Positions 33,775 through 41,834 of a DNA stretch of 41,834 nucleotides are shown here, in pieces. Under the pieces are notes generated by a model. The model had not been told where the DNA came from. It saw only the letters and a list, made by a program, of their open reading frames with translations, and searched no databases. This DNA comes from Pedosphaera sp. Lineage in GTDB: Bacteria > Verrucomicrobiota > Verrucomicrobiia > Limisphaerales > UBA9464. The translations under genes were made by a program, and so were the position numbers. Position 1 is the first letter of the stretch, and the number at the start of each line of letters is the position of its first letter. The DNA lies in NCBI GenBank assembly GCA_009695205.1, contig SIBK01000038.1, forward strand, positions 1-41,834, given 5' to 3'.

Positions 33775-36249
33775 GTGAAGCGACCGCTGCTCCCGATCGC
33801 GCTGCTGTTTGCGGGAGGAATCATTGCAGGCGAATGGATCCAACCGTCCCTTTTCCTCATGTTAGGGGTCGGTTTAGCGCTTCTCGCAGTGGCCGGTGTC
33901 GCGGGGCATTGGAGCAACGGTTGGGGAGGCGGATGCCTCGCGCTTGCCTGCTTCCTCGCCGGGTGGATCAATCAACTTTCGGAAGAGACACCGTGGGATC
34001 CGGAAGATCTTCGTCTGAAAACAGACACGTCGGCTTGGGCGGCGTCGATCCGAGGTACGGTCACGGAATCCTGCGTTTATTACCCGGCCGATGCGTCGCG
34101 ACGAGGGGATGGGCGGACAACCCTCGTGGCGAGTCTGGAGGCATGGGTTACGAATGGAGGGCGGTGGGAAGCTGTGTCGGGACGGGTCCACTGGACGGTA
34201 CGCGGGGCGCTCCAGGAGACACCCCGCATCGGGGATTCGATCGAAGGGGACGGGTTGCTCCGCGTGCCGACCGCGGCGGAGATACCGGGTTTGTTTGACT
34301 ACCGGGAATTCCTGCGGCATCAAGGAATCTTCCACCAATTCACTGTCGATTCACCCAGGGAATTTCGCGTTTTAACTCCTCGTGGGAAACGAACGATTCC
34401 ATTGTCCGACCGCTTCATCCCGTGGGCGCAACACGTCCTCGCGCGGGGACTGCCTGAAGGAGATGAAAACGTCCGGTTCCTCTGGGCAATGGTGCTGGGC
34501 TGGAAGCCCGGCCTTCAGGGGGCCGTCGCCGAACCGTTCATGCGCTCGGGTACCATGCACGTTTTTGCCATCAGCGGGCTTCACGTCGCATTGATCGCCG
34601 GAATGTTGGTCCACGGACTTCGCCTGGCCGGCCTGTCGCGAGCCGCCTGCGGAGTGATCGGACTGCCGCCAATCTGGTTTTACGTGTTTGCGACCGGCGG
34701 GCAGTCGTCAGCTGTTCGTTCCGCGGTGATGACGACCGTGATTGTGGGAACCTGGGCTCTGAGACGGCCCACAGATTTGCTCAACTCCCTCGCGGGAGCA
34801 GCTCTGGTAGTCCTCTCCGGACAGCCTGGGGAACTGTTCCAGGCTGGATTTCAACTGTCCTTCGCCGTAGTGGGCAGTCTTGCTGTCCTTCATCGACCGG
34901 TGGAGTTCGTGTTGACTCGTTGTGTTCAATTCGACCCGTTGATTCCCGAGGAACTCCGGCCGCAATGGCAGCAGGTCACCCGCCGTTTATGGAAAAATCT
35001 TGCCGGCCATTTGGCTACAACGTTGGCTGCCTGGCTTGGGTCATTGCCATTGGTAATCCATTACTTTCACATCTTTAACCCAGTGAGCTTGTTGGCCAAC
35101 CTCGTGGTCGTTCCCTTGAGCAGTCTCGCACTTGCCGCGGGTGCCCTGAGTTTGGCGTGTGGTGACTGGTGGCCGCAGCTAGGCGAAATTTTCAATGCCA
35201 GTGCCTGGGTTTGGATGGTCGCTATGGCCCGGGCAAGCCGTGGATTCGCGAATATCCCGTGGGGATGGGCGTATCAGGAGGCGCCACCCTGGATTTGGTG
35301 GTTGCCATACGTAACGGTACTCCTCGCCTGGGCGACCGGACAATTTGCGATCCAGCGCGTCCGCGTCCGTTGGCTGCTGCTCACCACACTCTATCTCGTA
35401 GCCGCCGCGAGCGCCACGGCACTTCATCGGCGGCGTTGGCAGTTGACACTGCTTCCCGGTTTCTCAGGAGCTTTCGAACGACCCGGTAATTGGGGGCCGA
35501 TGCGGATCTGGAACGGAGGTCGCGAGTCTGAAGTCCAACATCTGCTCCGCCCTTTCCTGCAAACCAGGGGTGCAAATCGGGTCGCCGGATGGCTCCTATT
35601 CGCGGTAGATGCGCGGCATGCTGGAGGCCTTCCCGGCATCGTTCAGCAGATCCCTGTCGCGGAGATTGTCGTCACGTCCGAGCGGGGCCGATCTCCTGTG
35701 GAACGGCATCTGGCTGAGGTCGTCGCGACGTCCGCCACGATCCTTCGGACGCCCTTTGAGAACCCTCGATTCTTCGAATGGGAATTCCTCGAACCAGCGG
35801 TGAACAAAACGCGTCCAAGTCGCGCCACCCTGCTGCTGCGCCGAGACATCTCCCTCGTCCGAATCGTTGCATGCGGCCCACTGTCGCGCGAGACTCAAAG
35901 CCGGCTCATTGATGACAGCAAGGCGCCCCTCCGCGCCGACATCCTGATTGCCGAGACCTCGCCCGACGGAGAATTCTTGTCCGACGGGTTCCTCAAAGCT
36001 GTGGATCCACAACTCGTAGTGGTCGTGTCAGCCCGGCGACCCGCGCCCGAGCGCCTCCGGGCTGAAGCGCGGGACAGAATTCTCAAGCACGTTTGGCCGG
36101 TAATGTTTACGGAGGAGGATCGAACGATCCAGTTGATGGAGTTCAGCGATGGGATCCGGGTGACGGGGAACAACCCGAAAGAAATAAGATGGCTCCGACC
36201 GCGCCTGCCGACAGCAAACGTTCAAATCCTATCCGCCGAGGGTCATTGA
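33775..36249 (+). CDS. comEC: ComEC/Rec2 DNA-uptake channel protein with degenerate MBL domain
   Basis: This 824-residue inner-membrane protein is the channel for single-stranded DNA entry in natural transformation. It starts at GTG 33775 with GGGGG shortly upstream. An N-terminal OB-type domain (about 70-190) leads to the competence membrane domain (residues about 230-560) with FMRSGTMHVFAISGLHVALI and SAVRSAVMTTV. The C-terminal 230 residues follow the ComEC metallo-beta-lactamase outline but have lost its metal site: PGFSGAFE where VGQGDA is usual, WNGG for IDGG, and AVDARHAGGLPGI where THPDxDHxGGL is usual. The domain is therefore probably not a nuclease. The stop codon interlocks with that of the opposite-strand protease gene (36243-36249). 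Confidence 0.92.
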   Translation: MKRPLLPIALLFAGGIIAGEWIQPSLFLMLGVGLALLAVAGVAGHWSNGWGGGCLALACFLAGWINQLSEETPWDPEDLRLKTDTSAWAASIRGTVTESCVYYPADASRRGDGRTTLVASLEAWVTNGGRWEAVSGRVHWTVRGALQETPRIGDSIEGDGLLRVPTAAEIPGLFDYREFLRHQGIFHQFTVDSPREFRVLTPRGKRTIPLSDRFIPWAQHVLARGLPEGDENVRFLWAMVLGWKPGLQGAVAEPFMRSGTMHVFAISGLHVALIAGMLVHGLRLAGLSRAACGVIGLPPIWFYVFATGGQSSAVRSAVMTTVIVGTWALRRPTDLLNSLAGAALVVLSGQPGELFQAGFQLSFAVVGSLAVLHRPVEFVLTRCVQFDPLIPEELRPQWQQVTRRLWKNLAGHLATTLAAWLGSLPLVIHYFHIFNPVSLLANLVVVPLSSLALAAGALSLACGDWWPQLGEIFNASAWVWMVAMARASRGFANIPWGWAYQEAPPWIWWLPYVTVLLAWATGQFAIQRVRVRWLLLTTLYLVAAASATALHRRRWQLTLLPGFSGAFERPGNWGPMRIWNGGRESEVQHLLRPFLQTRGANRVAGWLLFAVDARHAGGLPGIVQQIPVAEIVVTSERGRSPVERHLAEVVATSATILRTPFENPRFFEWEFLEPAVNKTRPSRATLLLRRDISLVRIVACGPLSRETQSRLIDDSKAPLRADILIAETSPDGEFLSDGFLKAVDPQLVVVVSARRPAPERLRAEARDRILKHVWPVMFTEEDRTIQLMEFSDGIRVTGNNPKEIRWLRPRLPTANVQILSAEGH

Positions 36250-39200
36250 GTGATCAAACGGAAATACGAGCTCTGTTGATCGAGTGGCAACATCACGAAA
36301 TTCTCGCCATCCAATGTCTCAGGTTGTGTTGCGATCAATCCCCAACTCGCCCCGGCACCCAAAGAATCAGAAGCCTCGAGAGCGTAGCCATCACTGGCCA
36401 GCCAATGAATTCGAAGTACGCCGTCCACCACCTGGGCGCTTAGTGTGGGGAGCGCCACAGTCGGCAGCGGATGCAGCCCGGTCAGCTGCAAATTAAAACT
36501 GAGATCCGAGCTGTCGGGCTCGGATTGGTGGACCTCGACAGCAATGAGGTTGGTGCCTGGGTGAAACATAGCGGGATCCAGGTCCGTTTCGTAGTAAGTC
36601 AATTCATCGGTGCCACCGACGGTTGAACTGGCACGGGTGGACGAGCTGACAGGTCCCGAGGGCATGTTGCTCCGGAAGACTTCTTTTCCATTCAGATACA
36701 CCACCGCCCCATCATCGCGGATGATCCCTAAATTCACCGATAAAAAACTGGAGGGATCATCGACAACAAAACTGCGTCGGAAATAGTAGCTGAGAAACTT
36801 GTTCGCCGCTGTGCCAAAATTCAGACGTGTAACGACATCGTCATCGCCATAACCCAGCTGGGCTGCCCCCTGGTTCCACTCCTGGTCATCGAACGAAAGC
36901 ACCTTCCAATCGGAGGAAGGCACCGTGCCACCATCCAAGTACTTCCACTCCGCCCCGGCCGCAATGAGCGCAACCATGGCAAGCGAACCCGGAGGCTGGG
37001 CCTCAAAATCATACACTGAATCCGAATTCGTCAGTTCAATCGGATTCGAAAAATTCTTACGAGTGAACAAAAGGTTCTCCGCGGACGCCTTCAGCGAGTA
37101 GCTCCCGCGCGAAAGGCCGGTTAGAAAATACTGTCCATCCGCATCGGTATAAGTAGCCTTGGTGTTGGAAATGTAGACACGAACACCGTCCACTCCCTGT
37201 CCGTTCAGAAGGACTCGACCCGCAATTCTCAGCGTCGTGGGGCTTCCTACCCGGACCAATACGGAGCTACTGGATGTCCCCCCTTTCATGTCAGAAACAA
37301 CACAACGAACGACGTAATCGCCGGACGATGACCAACGTTTCTGCACCGTGGGAAGGTTTGAGCTCAGGGTTCCATCGCCGAAATCCCAAAAATAAGCGAT
37401 CGCATCTCCATCCGGATCTGAGGCAGTCACTGTGAAATCCACCCCTGTGTTGATAGGAACGCGGGTTGAAGACGCCTCCAGGTGCGGGATCGGAACGGCA
37501 TTATTGGTTGGCGGATTTCGTTGCACAACCACGTCCACCCAATGCGCGCCGTCCGTACCCGTTCCCACAGGCGTAATATGAACTCCCGATGCTTTGTCGC
37601 TGAACGTTCTCCCAACCGTTATCGCCGCGTCATTCTTCCCATCAGCCGAACCGGGAGTGGTATCAAGCAGGAGGCTGCTCTGATTCCCAGTGCGAGCCCA
37701 ACGCAACGTGACGCCCGACATCATCGACGGAAGCGTCGTAAAAAGTTGGCGGGCTTCGATCCAATAGTTGGTCTGGGAATTTTTCGGAACCCGCAAAGCT
37801 CGGAATCCCGCGACATTGGTTTGGTCATGGGCAAAGATTCGGTACGTGCCATTGGACGTCCCACCGAACACCGAGGCGTTTGGCAACCAGTTCAAATAGT
37901 TCTTGTAGCGAGCATTGAAATGACGACGTCCGGCACTCGCGTTACCCATCGTGTCGTATGGATCCCCATACTCCACGCTCGCACCGTGCCCGATGACGCT
38001 CTTGCCGGCGGTATCCCAAAAGTTCGCGTGATTTAGACCGTAGTTATGTCCCAATTCGTGTGCTACAACACCGCCGTCACTCCCAAAACTCGACCGGATC
38101 CAGGCTCCGGGTCCGCCGACAACCCCAAGTCCCGCCCATGAAAATCCAGGCACCGATCCCATACAGATAAGGTCGAAATTATAGTTCTCCAACACATAGC
38201 CAGCAGCTCGCGCCGCAGCTCGCGCCGCCGATCGAAGGCCATTGGCGTCGTTCTTGCCATAAGCCGCCGCTGTCTTCGGCATTCGGAACGTCTCGGTCAC
38301 CTCCGATCCGTCGCCCAACCGGTGAAAGCCCGTGCGACCGTACGACGACACGGAATAGAATTCATTGAGCGCCTTGACCATGTTCGTTCCAGCACTCAAA
38401 CCGAACGGCTCTCCGGAAAGGTCCGAAAAATCAACGCGAATGAAGATCAACCCCTTGATTCCCTCGGTGTACGCCGAAAGAAGGCGCGCCCGACCTTCCA
38501 CATCCTCCGGACCTCCATCCGATTCCGCAGCAATCCATTGCTCGTTCAACTGCTCTGCATGCCCCGACGAACATGCCACCACGACCCGCTCACCGGATTC
38601 CAACCCAAGCGGACTTCCCTGACTCTCCGCCGACTGTCCTGTAATTCCGCACCGCGGATCGGGATTTCCAGCCAACCAGGCAGCTAGCTCACTTGCTTCC
38701 AAAATGCGCCCCGCATTTTCGTCGACCGCCAAAAGGCCATCAATCGCCACGCCGTTCAACGGAATCCCGTATCGTGTCGATTCGCTCTCCCGACGGCCAT
38801 AAACGAATGCCTCGTATTCTTGCTCACCCAAAGTCACACGACGGGACAGCGGGGTCACCTCCCCTTCCCTTCCCGGTTCTGTCAACGCCGCAAGAACCGT
38901 TAAATCACCCCGGCCGGAGATCCGTTGCTCGACGAATTCTAGCAACGCATCGGGCAACTCTGATCGCACCCGCCGTGGCACAGCGAGCTCCAGGGCGAGC
39001 CGGGGTTGAGTTCTAACAATGCTCACCATTTCACTCCGCCGTTCCCGAGCCAAGAGCACCCCCTCAGCCACCATGCCCCCTCGGGCATCGGCGTCTGCCA
39101 ATTCGAAACGCTCCAACCAACCATTGAACCGCGCGAATGTAACATCAATCCCCGGACGATTCCATGTGCTCTCAGGCGTGGGTAACAATCGGCGCGGCGC

Positions 39201-39431
39201 CGGCAAACTCGACACCTGATTAAACGGTGTCCGCACCGCAGGTTTCTCAGAAATCAAAGCTGGGACTGCAGCCGGAACAAGGCCGCCTGCAGGCGAAGCT
39301 CCCCGAGCACCGCCTTGCAGGCTGAAAATGCCCATTTCCTTCACCCAGGACCTCCGCCCCATCAAAAGCATGGCCACTAAGAGCAATGCTAAAAAAACAA
39401 TCCAAAAACCATGGAACCGCATTTTTCTCAT
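36243..39431 (-). CDS. Large secreted zinc metalloprotease with PKD and carboxypeptidase-regulatory-like domains
   Basis: This 1062-residue protein has an N-terminal hydrophobic export segment (FWIVFLALLLVAMLLM). The protease part (about 320-600) carries HELGHNYGLNH near residue 457, the HExxHxxGxxH zinc site of metzincins, and the downstream DPYDTMGNAS turn with the methionine; overall it resembles gametolysin-type (M11) peptidases. A PKD domain (about 650-735, YFWDFGDGT), a carboxypeptidase-regulatory-like domain (about 735-790, GRVLLNGQGVDGVRVYI), a galactose-binding-like domain (about 828-975) and a C-terminal YALEASDSLGAG...YFRL module follow, a tail style common in Verrucomicrobiota. 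It would degrade proteins outside the cell. A 12-base tandem duplication near 38203 encodes AARAAARAA ahead of the zinc site. Confidence 0.92.
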   Translation of the reverse strand: MRKMRFHGFWIVFLALLLVAMLLMGRRSWVKEMGIFSLQGGARGASPAGGLVPAAVPALISEKPAVRTPFNQVSSLPAPRRLLPTPESTWNRPGIDVTFARFNGWLERFELADADARGGMVAEGVLLARERRSEMVSIVRTQPRLALELAVPRRVRSELPDALLEFVEQRISGRGDLTVLAALTEPGREGEVTPLSRRVTLGEQEYEAFVYGRRESESTRYGIPLNGVAIDGLLAVDENAGRILEASELAAWLAGNPDPRCGITGQSAESQGSPLGLESGERVVVACSSGHAEQLNEQWIAAESDGGPEDVEGRARLLSAYTEGIKGLIFIRVDFSDLSGEPFGLSAGTNMVKALNEFYSVSSYGRTGFHRLGDGSEVTETFRMPKTAAAYGKNDANGLRSAARAAARAAGYVLENYNFDLICMGSVPGFSWAGLGVVGGPGAWIRSSFGSDGGVVAHELGHNYGLNHANFWDTAGKSVIGHGASVEYGDPYDTMGNASAGRRHFNARYKNYLNWLPNASVFGGTSNGTYRIFAHDQTNVAGFRALRVPKNSQTNYWIEARQLFTTLPSMMSGVTLRWARTGNQSSLLLDTTPGSADGKNDAAITVGRTFSDKASGVHITPVGTGTDGAHWVDVVVQRNPPTNNAVPIPHLEASSTRVPINTGVDFTVTASDPDGDAIAYFWDFGDGTLSSNLPTVQKRWSSSGDYVVRCVVSDMKGGTSSSSVLVRVGSPTTLRIAGRVLLNGQGVDGVRVYISNTKATYTDADGQYFLTGLSRGSYSLKASAENLLFTRKNFSNPIELTNSDSVYDFEAQPPGSLAMVALIAAGAEWKYLDGGTVPSSDWKVLSFDDQEWNQGAAQLGYGDDDVVTRLNFGTAANKFLSYYFRRSFVVDDPSSFLSVNLGIIRDDGAVVYLNGKEVFRSNMPSGPVSSSTRASSTVGGTDELTYYETDLDPAMFHPGTNLIAVEVHQSEPDSSDLSFNLQLTGLHPLPTVALPTLSAQVVDGVLRIHWLASDGYALEASDSLGAGASWGLIATQPETLDGENFVMLPLDQQSSYFRLITQ

Positions 39432-39608
39432 AAATTCACCACAAACTCAGACACTTATTGAAGCGGAGGCACTCTGCCAACTCATCCTCGGCTCGACTCC
39501 ACACTCGATATTGCAATGCCCTAGCCAGAACCGTGCCAAAATTATGCCAATCCGCGTCGTGAAAACACAGCTGGCCCGCTTTCGACGGGGCGATGGCCGA
39601 CAGAGCGT

Positions 39609-39650
39609 CGCCAAGCGGCATCGGTAGGAATACCGCGCTCCGGCTTGGCG
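39609..39650. repeat. Composite palindrome below the PQQ-propeller gene
   Basis: Outer arms CGCCAAGC (39609-39616) and GCTTGGCG (39643-39650) enclose an inner hairpin CGGTA-GGAA-TACCG (39622-39635). It lies 10 bases beyond the stop of the minus-strand gene. It resembles dispersed palindromes of Verrucomicrobiota intergenic regions and may also mark the transcript 3' end; no long T run is seen. Confidence 0.55.
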
Positions 39651-39660
39651 TTCCCGTCCC

Positions 39661-41016
39661 TCACTCCCCCGACAGGTCTACGCAGACCAGTTCCCGGTCG
39701 TTCCGCACATACACGCGCCGGTTGGCGAAGGCCGGATGCGACCATACGACCGGCCGGCCGGGATCGGTGTTGACCGGATCAAGCAAGTGCGCACGACTGA
39801 TCTCATCGTAACCCTGCGGCGAAAGCTTCGCGATAATCAGATCGCCTTTCTCGCTGAAGAGGAAAAAGCGCGGACCGTTCTTCACGGTGAAGCAGTTGCC
39901 CCAGCGCTCGGACTTGCCAGCCGTCGGCGCGACGGATTCCCAAAGGCGCTCGCCCGTGTCCGCTCGCAGACATCGATACTGGCCGTAGCTGCACGCCCCG
40001 TAAATGTGGCCGTCGTCGATGAACGGCGTGTTCATGGTGCAGTTGAGATGCCTTGTGTCCCGCTCGCTCATTTTCTCGGTACGCCACGCGACGGTGGGCG
40101 CGTCCTTGCCTGACTCGAAGCGTAGCATCAGCGAGCCGTTGTAGAAACACGTCAGGAACAGTTGTTCGCCCAGCTTCCGAGGCGTGGCGATAGCCATCCC
40201 GGAGTTCAGCTTCCAGGGCTCGGTCCACAGCAGGCGACCGGTTTCGGGATCGAGGCCGTTCACCGCCTCCGGGTGCCAGAGGATCAATTGCCGCCGCCCG
40301 CCGAATTCGTAGATCATAGGCGGGGAATACCCCGGCTCTTTCGCCGACAACGCACGCCAAAGTTCCTTGCCTGTGTTCTTGTCGAACGCAACCGCCACAC
40401 TGCCTTCGCCACCTACAACACAGATCAGCTTCTGGCCGTCGAGCAGCGGATTTGCCGACACGCCCCAGGTCGGAATTTTGAGGCCGAAGTCTGCCTTGAA
40501 GTCGCGCTGCCACACCACGCTCCCAGTGGTGGCGTCAAGGCACACAAGGTTGCCCATCGTACCGAGCGTAAACACCCTCCCTCCCGCAACCACGGGTGTG
40601 GTACGAGGCCCGGCGGCGTAGCTCACCGTGTAGGGACAGCTATATTCGTGCTGCCACAACAGCCGCCCATCCGTCTCATTGAAACAAAGCACGCGTTCGT
40701 TGCCGGGAATCTGAGCGAAGTCGAAAGCGCTTTTTGGCTTCGCCGCATTCGTCGGCACCCGTCGATCCATCACGAACACCCTGCCGCCTGCAACCGCCGG
40801 CCCCGAATACCCAGCGCCAAGCTCCGCATGCCATCGTTGCACCGGTCCACCCTCGGGAAATTTCTCCAAGATGCCCGACTCGCGCCACACGGAATCTCGG
40901 AGCGGCCCGAGCCATTGCGGCCAATCTTCGGCGAAGGCGCGGTGAAGAACGACCCACAGCAGCGGCAGCAACCATAGGCGGTCAAATCGGAAGTAGGCGG
41001 AGCACGAGGATTTCAT
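39661..41016 (-). CDS. Secreted PQQ-like beta-propeller repeat protein
   Basis: This 451-residue protein starts at ATG 41016 with a signal peptide (FDRLWLLPLLWVVLHRAFAED). The body begins WPQWLGPLRDSVW, the usual opening of this group, and contains about seven propeller blades with the W-docking pattern (GRVFVMDRR, GRLLWQHEYSCP, GSVVWQRDFKADFGL, GKELWRALS, GRLLWTEPWKLN, GERLWESVAPTA). Residues for binding PQQ are not evident, so it is probably a scaffold or binding propeller rather than a quinoprotein dehydrogenase. These genes are very numerous in Planctomycetes and Verrucomicrobia. Longer in-frame starts up to 41130 are not supported by a signal peptide. Confidence 0.88.
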   Translation of the reverse strand: MKSSCSAYFRFDRLWLLPLLWVVLHRAFAEDWPQWLGPLRDSVWRESGILEKFPEGGPVQRWHAELGAGYSGPAVAGGRVFVMDRRVPTNAAKPKSAFDFAQIPGNERVLCFNETDGRLLWQHEYSCPYTVSYAAGPRTTPVVAGGRVFTLGTMGNLVCLDATTGSVVWQRDFKADFGLKIPTWGVSANPLLDGQKLICVVGGEGSVAVAFDKNTGKELWRALSAKEPGYSPPMIYEFGGRRQLILWHPEAVNGLDPETGRLLWTEPWKLNSGMAIATPRKLGEQLFLTCFYNGSLMLRFESGKDAPTVAWRTEKMSERDTRHLNCTMNTPFIDDGHIYGACSYGQYRCLRADTGERLWESVAPTAGKSERWGNCFTVKNGPRFFLFSEKGDLIIAKLSPQGYDEISRAHLLDPVNTDPGRPVVWSHPAFANRRVYVRNDRELVCVDLSGE

Positions 41017-41156
41017 CAACGATGCAACCTGAACGAAAGAAGAGGCCCTCATGCAAGCTCGAAGGTGACGAGGGTCTTTTGACAAGTAACCTCGCTGAAG
41101 GCTGTCGCGAGAAGGCTTACCAATCAACATGGCTTCCGGATAATCGGCCGGTTGGC

Positions 41157-41717
41157 ATGAGTACCAACCCTCCCAGTGCGGTTCGCGTGAACCGTAACTG
41201 GGCGATGATTCTCGGCCGGTTCGTTCCAGAACGCGGGGCCCGCGCGGTTTTGTTGAGCGCGTGCCTGGTGTATGTGTTCCTGAGCCTATGCTTCATGATT
41301 GCGCTGCCGAAAAGTGACGATCTCTGGTTCTACAAGCATTGGGCTCGGCTGGTGACGCTCTCGGGGATCAGCGCCGCCTATTCAGGCCTGCCGACCGAAG
41401 GCTACGTCGACTATCCGCCGTTTCTTCTCTACCCCTGGAAGGCCATTGGGCATCTCTACCAGTGGCTCGTGGACTCGTCCTACGATAAGCACGACATGTA
41501 CGAGAGCAACGCCTACACGTTCTTAGTTTCGATGGTGGCGGTCCTGTTCCACCTGGCCATCGGGATCGCCCTGTATTGGATCAATCGAGTGCGATACAGC
41601 GCGCGCCCCGCGGCCGCAGCCGCTGTACTCTATGTGTTGAACCCCGCCACTATCTATAATGTCGCCTATCTCGGTCTACCGGATAGGGCGCATCCCGAGG
41701 TTGTTGGAGATTTTTAG
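41157..41717 (+). pseudogene. Truncated integral-membrane glycosyltransferase (mannosyltransferase-like N-terminus)
   Basis: The 186 readable residues match the N-terminal part of a GT-C type membrane glycosyltransferase: a first helix, then PKSDDLWFYKHWARLV with the acidic pair in the first loop, then TEGYVDYPPFLLYPWKAIG, then LNPATIYNVAYLGLPD. Proteins of this type are usually 400-700 residues, so most of the C-terminal helices are missing. Similarity stops at about 41682 in GLPD, where GGGCGCATCCCGA begins (41686); a stop follows at 41715-41717. The remaining bases to the window end show no continuation in any frame. Truncation by an insertion or rearrangement is likely, though the missing end could lie outside the window in an element-interrupted form. 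Confidence 0.65.
41686..41707. repeat. Copy 2 of the GGGCGCATCCCGA motif at a gene break
   Basis: The same 13 bases as at 7163 occur here, followed by GGTTGTTGG (against TATTGTAGG). It starts exactly where the membrane glycosyltransferase loses similarity, so it may be one edge of an inserted element continuing past the window end. Confidence 0.45.
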
Positions 41718-41834
41718 TTCCAAAGGATGGATTCGTCGTGATTTTTGAAAAGAACGTTGACGGCTATTAGGCTGCGGAGGCCAGGACGCTTGCAGAATTG
41801 ACCCCGGCCTTTGAAGCGAGCTTCCAACTGTCCA

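Noticed and set aside
1..41834. CRISPR arrays, prophage or integrated plasmid
   Set aside because: No regularly spaced repeats, integrase, phage structural or replication genes seen in either strand.

Overview
The window reads as a chromosomal segment of a Verrucomicrobiota bacterium, most likely the Pedosphaera/Limisphaerales side of the phylum. This is inferred from several things together: a PEP-CTERM exported protein, a ceramidase-type hydrolase carrying a LamG domain, a PQQ-like beta-propeller, a large secreted metalloprotease ending in the YALEAS...FRL tail typical of these bacteria, a fused membrane spermidine-synthase-like protein, and small palindromic intergenic repeats. GC is moderately high and genes lie on both strands. 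There is no phage, plasmid, CRISPR or rRNA; one tRNA (Pro, GGG) is present.

Layout. 1-3928: end of an RND efflux adaptor and its AcrB-type permease. 3999-7053: TerC membrane protein, CoA-binding protein, trpS and a metallo-beta-lactamase-like protein that lost its metal ligands. 7054-9258: a disturbed patch holding an esterase/SMP-30 fusion gene broken by a single-base deletion, with repeat-like sequence on both sides. 9259-13690 (minus): ceramidase-LamG protein, a small-helical-protein/nucleotidyltransferase pair resembling a toxin-antitoxin module, and MoeB-rhodanese. 13850-16093: HU gene with a clear terminator, divergent from a protein with a Gly/Arg/Pro-rich (RGG-like) N-terminus and unknown function. 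16300-18344: trpA and a mannose-1-phosphate guanylyltransferase overlapping by ATGA. 18443-27872 (minus): a double-domain AsnC/siroheme-decarboxylase-like protein, UDP-sugar epimerase, FkbM methyltransferase, O-antigen ligase-like protein, glgC, a DsbD/ScsB-like protein and the PEP-CTERM protein. 28330-36249: hflX, a spermidine-synthase-like membrane protein, purH, tRNA-Pro, VanZ and comEC. 36243-41834: secreted metalloprotease, PQQ-propeller protein and a truncated membrane glycosyltransferase.

How the genes work together. The manC, epimerase, FkbM, O-antigen-ligase and glgC genes supply nucleotide sugars and handle surface or storage polysaccharide; the PEP-CTERM protein nearby fits the known link between PEP-CTERM sorting and exopolysaccharide. 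The DsbD-like protein would deliver reductant to the periplasm. The rest is mostly housekeeping (trpS, trpA, purH, hflX, HU, tRNA-Pro) interleaved with secreted degradative proteins.

Nothing here is a self-evident new defence or biosynthetic system. The best leads are the nucleotidyltransferase/small-protein pair, the RGG-type protein next to HU, the fused siroheme-decarboxylase-like protein, palindromic repeats whose stems show compensatory changes, and a 13-base motif shared by the edge of the frameshifted-gene patch and the break point of the truncated glycosyltransferase.
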